A stretch of DNA of 64,000 nucleotides from Pedobacter insulae (lineage in GTDB: Bacteria > Bacteroidota > Bacteroidia > Sphingobacteriales > Sphingobacteriaceae), in assembly GCF_900113525.1 (NCBI RefSeq), contig NZ_FOPP01000002.1, positions 186,001-250,000 on the forward strand, given 5' to 3'. Each line of letters starts with the position of its first letter. The first letter of the stretch is position 1. Below are positions 26,181 through 33,830 of the stretch, one piece after another. A program made the position numbers and the translations under genes. The notes under the pieces are model-generated. The model was not told the origin of the DNA, ran no database searches, and saw only the letters and a program-made list of their open reading frames with translations.

Positions 26181-28463
26181 ATGCATCGACTAATTCTATT
26201 TGTAGCTGTACTACTCATGTGTCATGCCGCTAAGGCACAGCAACTTGTAATAAACGGTTCTGTTAAAAGAATGGCTGGAGATCCACTGGCAACCATATCT
26301 ATGACTGAACAGAAAAGAACGATTTCAACAGATAGCTTGGGTAATTTCAGTTTCGTCGGATTAATGCCAGGAGTCTATCAGTTAAAGATTAGTTTGTTGG
26401 GATATAGATCTTTAAATGTAAAAGTGAACCTTGAAAAGGATACTACTTTATTGCAGATAATGCTCGAGCCTTTAGATGAGAGACTAAATGAAGTGGTAAT
26501 AACGGGCACTCAAAAAGAGGTAAATAGACTGGAAAGCCCTGTTCCAGTGGAAATTTATACGGCTAAATTTTTCAAGAAAAATCCAACGCCTAGTATTTTT
26601 GAAGCCTTGCAAAATGTAAATGGTGTGAGGCCACAGCTTAACTGTAATATTTGCAACACTGGCGATATTCACATTAATGGTTTGGAAGGCCCTTATACAA
26701 TGGTGCTGATCGACGGAATGCCAATTGTTAGTAGCTTGTCTACGGTATACGGACTATCTGGTATTCCAAATGCATTGGTAGAGCGGATCGAAGTAGTAAA
26801 AGGACCTGCATCATCATTATATGGAAGTGAAGCAGTTGGTGGATTGATCAATATTATCACTAAAAAGGTGGAACATGCGGGAAGTTTATCTGCCGATGTG
26901 ATGAGCACAGGCTACGGGGAACACAATACAGATATTGGATTTAAGGTAAATTTAAATCAAAAAATTGCCATTTTAACGGGATTGAACTATTTTAAATATG
27001 GGAACAAAGTAGATCATAATCATGATGGCTTTACCGATGTTACCCTGCAAGACCGGATTTCTGTGTTTCAAAAATGGAGCATTAGCAGGAAACAAGGTCG
27101 GGTCTTTTCTTTGGCAGGACGCTATTTGTATGAAGATAGATGGGGAGGGGAGATGAATTGGACCAAAACATTTCGGGGTGGTGATATTAGGTATGGAGAA
27201 AGTATTTATACCAAAAGAATGGAATTGATCGGTAATTATCAACTTCCGGTTAACGAGAAAATGTTTTTATCCTTTTCGCTAACCGATCATCAGCAAGATA
27301 GTAGATATGGAACTACCGCTTATATTGCAAAGCAGCAAATCGCATTTTCACAGTTAACCTGGGATAAAAAAATGGGCAATAACGATCTTCTTTTCGGAGC
27401 CGCATTTCGCTATACTTACTACGACGATAATACTCCAGCAACTGCAGGTGCTGATTTAAGCAATCCATCGAATAATCCGGAGCGAACGTTATTGCCGGGT
27501 TTGTTTATCCAAGATGAAATCAAATTAAGTGAGAGACATTCGGTTTTAGCAGGATTAAGATTTGATTATAATTCAACTCACGGAAACATTTTTACACCCA
27601 GATTCGCATACAAATGGGCGTTAGATCAAAATAATATCATCCGCTTAAATGCGGGAACAGGATTTAGGGTGGTAAATATCTTTACAGAGGATCATGCCGC
27701 CTTAACCGGGGCACGCCAAATAATAATTGAAAATGAATTAAAGCCCGAACGTACCTACAACGTAAATTTGAATTATTTAAAAAAGGTTCATTTAAATAAC
27801 GGGTCCTTTTTAGGACTAGATTTTTCTGGATTTTATACCTATTTCAACAACCGAATTATTGGCGACTTTGATTCGAACCCAAATCAGCTTATTTATAATA
27901 ACCTGGATGGTTATGCTGTGAGCAAAGGTTTAACGGCTAACGTAGATATGGCATTTAGCTCAGGGTTAAAAATAACTACCGGATTAACTTATCAAGATGT
28001 AGGTTTCGTTTCAGAAGGCGTTAAACAGCAACAAATCTTAACCGAGAAATTGTCAGGAACCTGGGCGGTATCCTATAAAATTAACAAGCTGAATTTGGGG
28101 ATTGATTATACGGGGAATATTTACGGCCCAATGCGTTTACCATTGTTGGGAAAGATGGATCCTCGACGAGCTTATTCGCCGGTTTGGAGCATACAGAATA
28201 TCCAATTGGTTTATGATGGCTTCAGAAGGATGGAACTTTATGGGGGTGTTAAAAACCTACTAAATTTTACACCAAATAAAGGAACTCCTTTTCTCATCGC
28301 GGGCGCAAACGATCCTTTTGATAAAAATGTACAGTATGATACCAATGGACAGGTCATGGCAACCTCGAATAATCCCTATGGACTCACTTTTGATCCTAAT
28401 TACATCTATGCTCCAAATCAAGGAATTAGAGTATTTTTTGGAGTTAGGTTATTGATTAAATAA
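26181..28463 (+). CDS. TonB-dependent receptor, probable metal (manganese) receptor
   Basis: A 760-residue outer-membrane receptor. A signal peptide (ends at HAAKAQQ) is followed by a carboxypeptidase-regulatory-like domain (about residues 22-110), a plug domain with INGLEGPYTMVLIDGMPIV and VEVVKGPASSLYGSEAVGG-like sequence (about 165-225), and a 22-strand barrel ending IRVFFGVRLLI. A CNICNTG motif in the plug (about residues 155-161) could contribute metal contacts. Its operator matches that of the DtxR/MntR-NRAMP pair 2.9 kb downstream, so I infer Mn (or Fe) import across the outer membrane. The exact substrate cannot be read from sequence; siderophore or haem are alternatives. Confidence 0.88.
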   Translation: MHRLILFVAVLLMCHAAKAQQLVINGSVKRMAGDPLATISMTEQKRTISTDSLGNFSFVGLMPGVYQLKISLLGYRSLNVKVNLEKDTTLLQIMLEPLDERLNEVVITGTQKEVNRLESPVPVEIYTAKFFKKNPTPSIFEALQNVNGVRPQLNCNICNTGDIHINGLEGPYTMVLIDGMPIVSSLSTVYGLSGIPNALVERIEVVKGPASSLYGSEAVGGLINIITKKVEHAGSLSADVMSTGYGEHNTDIGFKVNLNQKIAILTGLNYFKYGNKVDHNHDGFTDVTLQDRISVFQKWSISRKQGRVFSLAGRYLYEDRWGGEMNWTKTFRGGDIRYGESIYTKRMELIGNYQLPVNEKMFLSFSLTDHQQDSRYGTTAYIAKQQIAFSQLTWDKKMGNNDLLFGAAFRYTYYDDNTPATAGADLSNPSNNPERTLLPGLFIQDEIKLSERHSVLAGLRFDYNSTHGNIFTPRFAYKWALDQNNIIRLNAGTGFRVVNIFTEDHAALTGARQIIIENELKPERTYNVNLNYLKKVHLNNGSFLGLDFSGFYTYFNNRIIGDFDSNPNQLIYNNLDGYAVSKGLTANVDMAFSSGLKITTGLTYQDVGFVSEGVKQQQILTEKLSGTWAVSYKINKLNLGIDYTGNIYGPMRLPLLGKMDPRRAYSPVWSIQNIQLVYDGFRRMELYGGVKNLLNFTPNKGTPFLIAGANDPFDKNVQYDTNGQVMATSNNPYGLTFDPNYIYAPNQGIRVFFGVRLLIK

Positions 28464-28468
28464 GGAGG

Positions 28469-28939
28469 CTAGTATTCCAGAGGTACGATGGGCTCTTTCT
28501 TGGTAGTAGACATGATCATCATAGTTTGAAATGTTTTAACAACCGATATCTTGCTGATCTTATCCATAATTAACCTTTCATATGCTTTAATGTCATTTAC
28601 ATAAACCTTCAACAGGAAATCTGCCTGGCCCGTAACATGATGACATTCTGTGATCTCATTAATTTGATTTACCTCATCTAAGAAGATCTGAATAGTATTA
28701 TTCTTATGAAAGTCTAGTTGAACCTGTATAAAAGTCTTAATCCCTAAACCTAGTTTCTCTTCATCAACCAGGGCATGGTAACTTTTGATGTATCCCGACA
28801 TCTCTAACTTACGTACACGCTCCAGGGTGGGCGCAGGAGATAAACCAATTTCTTGCGATAAAAGTAAATTGGTAATTCTACCATTCTCCTGTAAAAGCTT
28901 AAGAATTTTAAAATCTGTTTTATCTAGTTCTGATGCCAT
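28469..28939 (-). CDS. Lrp/AsnC-family transcriptional regulator
   Basis: A 156-residue regulator with an N-terminal winged HTH (LDKTDFKILKLLQENGRIT ... SPAPTLERVRKLEMSGYIK) and a C-terminal RAM/ligand domain (about residues 70-145, with TGQADFLLKVYVNDIKAYE). Lrp proteins sense amino acids and act as octamers or dimers. It lies between the receptor gene (convergent, 5 bases from its stop) and the divergent DtxR gene. Its promoter lies at 28957-28988. A link to metal uptake is only positional. Confidence 0.93.
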   Translation of the reverse strand: MASELDKTDFKILKLLQENGRITNLLLSQEIGLSPAPTLERVRKLEMSGYIKSYHALVDEEKLGLGIKTFIQVQLDFHKNNTIQIFLDEVNQINEITECHHVTGQADFLLKVYVNDIKAYERLIMDKISKISVVKTFQTMMIMSTTKKEPIVPLEY

Positions 28940-28956
28940 AATTTAGGGATTATTGT

Positions 28957-28988
28957 CAAAGGTAGCATACTAACGGTTATTTGCCAAA
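28957..28988 (-). promoter_or_regulatory. Promoter of the Lrp-type regulator gene
   Basis: On the minus strand: TTTG (28988-28985), 20 bases, TACCTTTG (28964-28957). Both boxes match the Bacteroidota consensus; the ATG follows 17 bases later. Confidence 0.6.
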
Positions 28989-29039
28989 TTTTATTTTATA
29001 AACGAAGAAAAAAAATACTTTTTATTTTACCGATTATTT

Positions 29040-29069
29040 TTTAGATTTGTCTAAATTAAAAATTAGACA
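29040..29069. promoter_or_regulatory. Operator and -7 element of the DtxR-mntH operon
   Basis: TTTAGA-TTTG-TCTAAA (29040-29055) is an inverted repeat with the same half-sites and spacing as the operator at 26134. The -7 box TAGATTTG (29042-29049) lies inside it, so binding must exclude RNA polymerase. A second, overlapping inverted repeat uses TGTCTAA (29048-29054) and TTAGACA (29063-29069). This supports negative autoregulation by the DtxR-type protein. Confidence 0.7.
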
Positions 29070-29076
29070 TACAAAA

Positions 29077-29727
29077 ATGCAGTCCTTTACAGAAGAGAAT
29101 TACTTGAAGATTATTTATCATTTATCGGTAATTAGTAATCCTGTTCAAACCAACGCCATTGCAGAACGTATCCAGACAAAAGCGGCTTCTGTAACCGATA
29201 TGATTAAGAAGCTTTCGGAGAAAGAATTAGTTAATTACGTCAAGTATCAAGGTGTAACCCTAACCGAAAAGGGAAAGTTAACTGCGATCAATATTGTAAG
29301 ACGACACCGCCTTTGGGAAGTATTTTTAGTTGAAAAGTTAAATTTTAAGTGGGATCAAGTCCATGAAGTTGCTGAAGAACTTGAACATATCAAATCTATA
29401 TTATTGGTAGAACGGTTAGACGAATTTTTAGAATTTCCCAAAGTGGATCCGCATGGAGATCCGATACCCGATCAATATGGCAACTTTGCGGATTTATCTT
29501 TTTTAAAGTTGAGTAAGCTTAAAACAAATGAGAAAGGCACTATAACGGGCGTTAGTGAACATTCCTCACCTTTTTTAAAACATTTGGAGAAATTGGGATT
29601 AACCTTAGGTAAAAGAATCGAAGTCTCTGAAATCATTGATTTTGATGGCTCGGTTGAACTTCTGATTGAGGATAGAAAAATAAACATAAGCAAGGAAGTG
29701 GCTAAACATATTTTAATTAGCAAATGA
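29077..29727 (+). CDS. DtxR/MntR-family metal-dependent transcriptional regulator
   Basis: A 216-residue repressor. An N-terminal winged HTH (SFTEENYLKIIYHLS ... ASVTDMIKKLSEKELVNYVKYQG), a dimerisation and metal-binding domain (RRHRLWEVFLVEKLNF, EVAEELEHI) and a C-terminal SH3/FeoA-like domain (about residues 140-216) are visible. Two His and several Glu in the middle segment are candidates for the Mn/Fe sites. I start at the ATG at 29077; the open frame begins at a TTG at 29047, but that codon lies inside the operator and -7 element. The stop overlaps the start of the NRAMP gene by 4 bases (ATGA). Confidence 0.93.
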   Translation: MQSFTEENYLKIIYHLSVISNPVQTNAIAERIQTKAASVTDMIKKLSEKELVNYVKYQGVTLTEKGKLTAINIVRRHRLWEVFLVEKLNFKWDQVHEVAEELEHIKSILLVERLDEFLEFPKVDPHGDPIPDQYGNFADLSFLKLSKLKTNEKGTITGVSEHSSPFLKHLEKLGLTLGKRIEVSEIIDFDGSVELLIEDRKINISKEVAKHILISK

Positions 29728-31589
29728 GCGTAAATCAAAAGCAATCTTTAAGCGAAGTACATAAAAGCGTAGCAACCGATAAGCGCACAGGATGGAGAAG
29801 GATACTCGCTTTTATTGGCCCGGCTTATTTGGTAAGCGTGGGTTACATGGATCCTGGAAATTGGGCCACAGATATTGCAGGGGGTAGCAAATTTGGGTAT
29901 CAATTAATTTGGGTGCTATTGATGTCCAATTTAATTGCCTTGCTTTTGCAGTCATTAAGTGCCCGCTTAGGAATTGTTAGGGGATTAGATTTAGCGCAGG
30001 CCTCACGGAATGCTTACCCGAAATGGGTGAATTTTCCGCTGTTTCTTTTGGCCCAAACTGCGATTATAGCTTGTGATCTAGCTGAGATTATTGGAATGGC
30101 TATCGGTTTAAACCTGCTTTTTGGGCTACCCTTAATTTGGGGTGTCTCCATCACGATTTTTGACACGGTACTGTTGCTGTTTCTTTTAAATAAGGGAATG
30201 CGCAAAATGGAGGCTTTTATCGTTTCTATGGTATTTATTGTGGGGATTTCCTTTCTGGTGGAAATGTTTATCGTAGAGCCTTCGCTTAAAGAAATCGTAA
30301 AGGGTTTCGAGCCTTCTATGCTTACAGGAGAGGCTTTATATATTGCTATTGGTATTATAGGCGCAACAGTAATGCCGCACAACCTTTATCTACATTCCTC
30401 TTTAGTGCAAACTCGGAAGTTTGAGCGGGATCACAAAGGAATTAAGGAAGCGATTAAGTTTAACTTTATTGACACAGCAGTGGCCCTGAATTTGGCTTTT
30501 TTTGTAAATGCTGCTATTCTAATCTTGGCGGCAGCAGCATTTTTTAAAAATGGCTTCCATGAAGTAGCTGAAATCCAGGATGCTCATCGTTTATTAAGCA
30601 ATATTTTCGGGAATATAGCCCCAGCTTTATTTGCCATCGCTTTAATTGCAGCCGGACAAAGCTCAACGGTTACTGGTACTTTAGCTGGCCAGATTATTAT
30701 GGAAGGCCATCTTAACTTGAGGATACAGCCTTGGCTAAGACGACTAATTACACGTTTATTAGCGATTATTCCCGCATTTTGTACGATTTTATTTTTTGGA
30801 GAAAACGCCCTTGGTGGACTATTAATTTTAAGTCAGGTGGTGCTAAGTTTACAACTTGGCTTTGCTATAATTCCTTTAATACACCTTACTTCTGATAAAA
30901 AGGAGATGAAAGATTTTACAATCAAAACTTGGGTAAAGGTATTGGCTTGGATGAGTGCGGTAGCCATTGTGAGCTTAAATATTAAACTTGTTGTGGAAGA
31001 AATTAGTGGTTGGATGGCTGAAGCTAATGGCTGGTATATCTATGTAATCGTGATTCCATTGGCGATTTTAGTCGGATTATTGTTGTTATATATTTTTATT
31101 TATCCGTTAATACATAAAAAACAAGGAATTGGGAATGTACCGCATGGTAATGCCTTGGCTATAGAGAACATCGAGAAAATTAACTATAAAAAAATCGGGA
31201 TTACGGTCGACTTCTCCGCGAACGATAGAAATACTATTCGGCATGCCCTCATTCAAGGCGGTAAGGAAGCTAATTATTATTTAATTCATATTGTAGAAAC
31301 AGCAGCAGCGCGCTATCATGGCAAAACTGCAATGGATCATGAAACGCAGACGGATACGGAAAATTTAGAGAAGTACCAATTAAACTTATCCGATTTGGGC
31401 TATCAAGCTAGTGTACATATTGGATTTGGAAGTACTGCAAAGGCCATCGCCGAAATTAGTAAGCAAAACAGCATCGAACTATTAGTGATGGGTGCCCATG
31501 GACATCAAGGTCTTAAAGATTTAATATTTGGTACTACGGTAAATTCAGTGAGGCATAGGGTGACGATTCCGGTGCTGATAGTGAGGTAA
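29724..31589 (+). CDS. mntH: NRAMP Mn2+/H+ transporter fused to a universal stress protein domain
   Basis: A 621-residue inner-membrane transporter. The NRAMP part (about residues 25-470) has TM1 with the metal-binding DPGNWATD and TM6 with VMPHNLYLHSSLVQ, so the residues that select Mn2+/Fe2+ are intact. The C-terminal cytosolic domain (about 488-621) is a UspA domain; its ATP-binding signature G2XG9XG(S/T) is complete in GAHGHQGLKDLIFGT. The fusion occurs in other Bacteroidota, and the USP part may tie transport to energy or stress state; that is inference. Start overlaps the DtxR gene by 4 bases. It ends directly next to ung. Confidence 0.95.
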   Translation: MSVNQKQSLSEVHKSVATDKRTGWRRILAFIGPAYLVSVGYMDPGNWATDIAGGSKFGYQLIWVLLMSNLIALLLQSLSARLGIVRGLDLAQASRNAYPKWVNFPLFLLAQTAIIACDLAEIIGMAIGLNLLFGLPLIWGVSITIFDTVLLLFLLNKGMRKMEAFIVSMVFIVGISFLVEMFIVEPSLKEIVKGFEPSMLTGEALYIAIGIIGATVMPHNLYLHSSLVQTRKFERDHKGIKEAIKFNFIDTAVALNLAFFVNAAILILAAAAFFKNGFHEVAEIQDAHRLLSNIFGNIAPALFAIALIAAGQSSTVTGTLAGQIIMEGHLNLRIQPWLRRLITRLLAIIPAFCTILFFGENALGGLLILSQVVLSLQLGFAIIPLIHLTSDKKEMKDFTIKTWVKVLAWMSAVAIVSLNIKLVVEEISGWMAEANGWYIYVIVIPLAILVGLLLLYIFIYPLIHKKQGIGNVPHGNALAIENIEKINYKKIGITVDFSANDRNTIRHALIQGGKEANYYLIHIVETAAARYHGKTAMDHETQTDTENLEKYQLNLSDLGYQASVHIGFGSTAKAIAEISKQNSIELLVMGAHGHQGLKDLIFGTTVNSVRHRVTIPVLIVR

Positions 31590-32270
31590 TCAATCTTCTA
31601 ACTGCCAGTTAATAGGTTTCAATCCCTCTTTAACCAAAAGTTCATTCGCCTTCGCAAAATGACCTGATCCAAAAAATCCATTATAAGCCGAGAAGGGAGA
31701 AGGGTGTGCCGCTTTAAGAATGTGATGTTTTTGTTGATCTATTAAGCTCTCTTTTTGTTGGGCATATCTACCCCAGAGTAAAAAAATCAATCCGCTGCGC
31801 TGCTCAGAAAGTGCTGAAATCACCCTGTCGGTAAAAATTTCCCAGCCTTTTTTTTGATGTGAACCTGCTTCCTGCGCGCGAACGGTTAAGGTGGCATTTA
31901 ACAATAAAACACCTTGATCTGCCCAGCTGGTCAGATTGCCATGGCTCGGAATTTTAAAATCAGGGAATTCATTGGCCAATTCCTTATACATGTTTTTAAG
32001 CGATGGAGGAACAACCATTCCTTTCTGAACACTGAACGATAACCCGTGCGCTTGTCCGGCCCCATGGTAGGGATCTTGCCCCAAAATAACAACCTTAACC
32101 TTCTCAAAAGGGGTGTGATTAAAGGCGTTAAAAATATCGCCAGATTTGGGGTAAATGGTAAATCCTTGCTGCTTTTCTTCGAGCAAAAAGGATTTCAATG
32201 TTTTCATGTAAGGCTTTTCGAATTCCTGGCCAAGATGGTGTAACCAGTCGGGTGGTAAAGCGGCAGGCAT
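31590..32270 (-). CDS. ung: Uracil-DNA glycosylase
   Basis: A 226-residue family 1 UDG that removes uracil from DNA. The water-activating loop GQDPYHGAGQAHGLSFS, the region GVLLLNATLTV and the minor groove loop HPSPFSAYNGFFGSGHF are all present. The gene lies 4 bases after the thioredoxin-like gene on the same strand and ends one base from the stop of the NRAMP gene. Confidence 0.97.
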   Translation of the reverse strand: MPAALPPDWLHHLGQEFEKPYMKTLKSFLLEEKQQGFTIYPKSGDIFNAFNHTPFEKVKVVILGQDPYHGAGQAHGLSFSVQKGMVVPPSLKNMYKELANEFPDFKIPSHGNLTSWADQGVLLLNATLTVRAQEAGSHQKKGWEIFTDRVISALSEQRSGLIFLLWGRYAQQKESLIDQQKHHILKAAHPSPFSAYNGFFGSGHFAKANELLVKEGLKPINWQLED

Positions 32271-32274
32271 ATTG

Positions 32275-32823
32275 TTAGAATTTTTTCTCCGGTTTTCCAG
32301 GTAAAGCAGGTTTCGTTGATAAGGCTATTAACATATCTTTTTCAAGCGTTTCGTGAGGCCTTTCAGTAATGCGACCTATTTCGGTACCACTTTTGTCGGT
32401 AAAAATAAAGGTTGGAACACGCTCGATCTTTAATTTATCGATCAGGCCATTTTCAGTTTTTTTCGCTCCGTCAACTGCTAAGAAAGTAATGTCATTTTCG
32501 CTTAACTTAAGCGCATCAGCTACTTTTAAGAAATTTGGTACTTGATATTTACTGTCGCCGCACCAGGTGCCAAGAACGATGGTCATCTTTTTTCCTTTAA
32601 CTAATTTGGTTAACTCACTCAAAACTACCGAATCAGGTTTATAGGCTGCGTAGTAAGAATCATAACCAGCTTTAAACTCTGGGAAAGTAGTTAAACCCTC
32701 TCTCGTACAAGAGTTTAGTAATACTTCCTGATTTCTATATTGATCCTGTACTTTTTTATTGAATTCTTGTGCGCTTGTGTTCATTGCAAATAGTAATAAG
32801 ATAGCCGAAATTATACTTTTCAT
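32275..32823 (-). CDS. Exported thioredoxin-fold protein with single active-site cysteine
   Basis: A 182-residue exported protein with a signal peptide (ISAILLLFAMNTSAQ). The thioredoxin-fold core is KKMTIVLGTWCGDSKYQVP followed by the cis-Pro region IERVPTFIFTD. The active site is WCGDS: only the first Cys of a CxxC is present, so it cannot act as a classical dithiol oxidoreductase. Another Cys (in LNSCTREG, about residue 39) could be a resolving partner. Function unknown; a monothiol reductase or a non-catalytic role is possible. Confidence 0.82.
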   Translation of the reverse strand: MKSIISAILLLFAMNTSAQEFNKKVQDQYRNQEVLLNSCTREGLTTFPEFKAGYDSYYAAYKPDSVVLSELTKLVKGKKMTIVLGTWCGDSKYQVPNFLKVADALKLSENDITFLAVDGAKKTENGLIDKLKIERVPTFIFTDKSGTEIGRITERPHETLEKDMLIALSTKPALPGKPEKKF

Positions 32824-32940
32824 GCATTTATTTTTTTAATTGTGAATTGGTAGAACGTGGTAGATTTTTTGTGTAAAATATAAATTTTAAATATATTTTT
32901 TGGTATATAAACACGATATTTGCAAATATATTATAAAATC

Positions 32941-33483
32941 ATGCCGAACTTTTTACGTTTAATTATAGGATTTGCTTTTCTTGGTGCAGCTGTTGCGCTA
33001 ATGGTTTTTAGCTTTTGGGGTTGGGGAATATTATTGGTCTTTTTAAGCATCCTAATTTTTGTCACTTTCTTTTATAATGAGCATATGCTTCTTGCCCAGT
33101 GGTACTTGCGTAAAGACAATATGGAGAAAGCCGCTCAGGCTTTAGCGAGAATAAAAAATTTCGAGAAAGAACTTTATAAACCACAATACGGATACTATAG
33201 TTTGTTAATTGGATTAATTGAGTCGAGAAAAGCACCAATGAAGTCTGAAAAACACTTTAAACAGGCACTTTCATTTGGTTTACAGATGAGTCATAATATA
33301 GCTTTGGCTAAACTAAGCTTAGCAGGTATTGCAATCGGCAAAAGAAACAAGCGCGAAGCGCAGATGTATTTAACCGAAGCGAAAAAAGCTGACAAAAATA
33401 AATTGTTGGCTGATCAGATCAAACAGATCAAAGATCAGATGGGAATGATGGATAAGCAGCAACAGGTAAGATATACACGCTAA
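32941..33483 (+). CDS. Hypothetical membrane-anchored TPR-like protein
   Basis: A 180-residue protein. Two hydrophobic segments at the N-terminus (FLRLIIGFAFLGAAVALMVF and ILLVFLSILIFVTFFY) are followed by helical pairs of TPR character (LLAQWYLRKDNMEKAAQALARI, SEKHFKQALSFGLQ, AKLSLAGIAIGKRNKREAQM). I take the ATG at 32941 rather than the TTG at 32920, which overlaps an ATATTTG promoter-like box. Function unknown; a scaffold at the inner membrane is plausible. Confidence 0.75.
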   Translation: MPNFLRLIIGFAFLGAAVALMVFSFWGWGILLVFLSILIFVTFFYNEHMLLAQWYLRKDNMEKAAQALARIKNFEKELYKPQYGYYSLLIGLIESRKAPMKSEKHFKQALSFGLQMSHNIALAKLSLAGIAIGKRNKREAQMYLTEAKKADKNKLLADQIKQIKDQMGMMDKQQQVRYTR

Positions 33484-33491
33484 AATTTTAA

Positions 33492-33707
33492 TTATTTCTC
33501 GTCCAAGTGATCATAATTCTCATGATACACTGAGGAAGATTGCCTACTGATAATATCTTCATCCAGCTCTGCCTGTGTACGAATGAAAAACAATTCTTCT
33601 GCCTGTATACGCTTGATAAGCTGGCGAACGAGCGATAGGTCAAAAGTATCTTTACTTAATTTGATGCAATATTGATTGTCGGTAATTTCTAAGCTCGAGT
33701 TAGTCAT
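33492..33707 (-). CDS. Small hypothetical protein
   Basis: A 71-residue protein without signal or membrane segment. It has a short N-terminal strand pair (SLEITDNQYCIKLSKDTFDL) and a long helix (LVRQLIKRIQAEELFFIRTQ), an arrangement seen in small antitoxin-like or ribbon-helix proteins, but no toxin gene adjoins it. The TPR-like gene converges with it, 8 bases away. Codon use is like that of neighbours. Coding status is likely but not proven. Confidence 0.55.
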   Translation of the reverse strand: MTNSSLEITDNQYCIKLSKDTFDLSLVRQLIKRIQAEELFFIRTQAELDEDIISRQSSSVYHENYDHLDEK

Positions 33708-33735
33708 AATATAAAGATTTTTTTTACGGCTTAAA

Positions 33736-33774
33736 ATTAAAAAAGGCTTATCGCAATTTCTGCAATAAGCCTTT
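33736..33774 (-). terminator. Rho-independent terminator downstream of lysS
   Basis: AAAGGCTTAT (33742-33751) and ATAAGCCTTT (33765-33774) form a 10-bp stem, extended by GCA/TGC. Read on the minus strand it is followed by a T-rich tract (TTTTTAATTTTA), so it fits termination of the leftward lysS transcript. Confidence 0.8.
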
Positions 33775-33800
33775 AAGTTTTTGTTATGTTTATGTTAAAT

Positions 33801-33827
33801 GAGATTGCTTTGTACCTCGCAATGACG
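33801..33827. repeat. Dispersed repeat, copy B (single half)
   Basis: GAGATTGCTTTGTACCTCGCAATGACG is one right arm of the CGTCATTGCGAGG family, without its partner arm. It lies between the lysS stop and the terminator. Confidence 0.85.
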
Positions 33828-33830
33828 ATA

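Noticed and set aside
29047..29076. TTG start of the DtxR-family gene at 29047
   Set aside because: The codon lies within the operator and the -7 element; the ATG at 29077 gives the normal family N-terminus.
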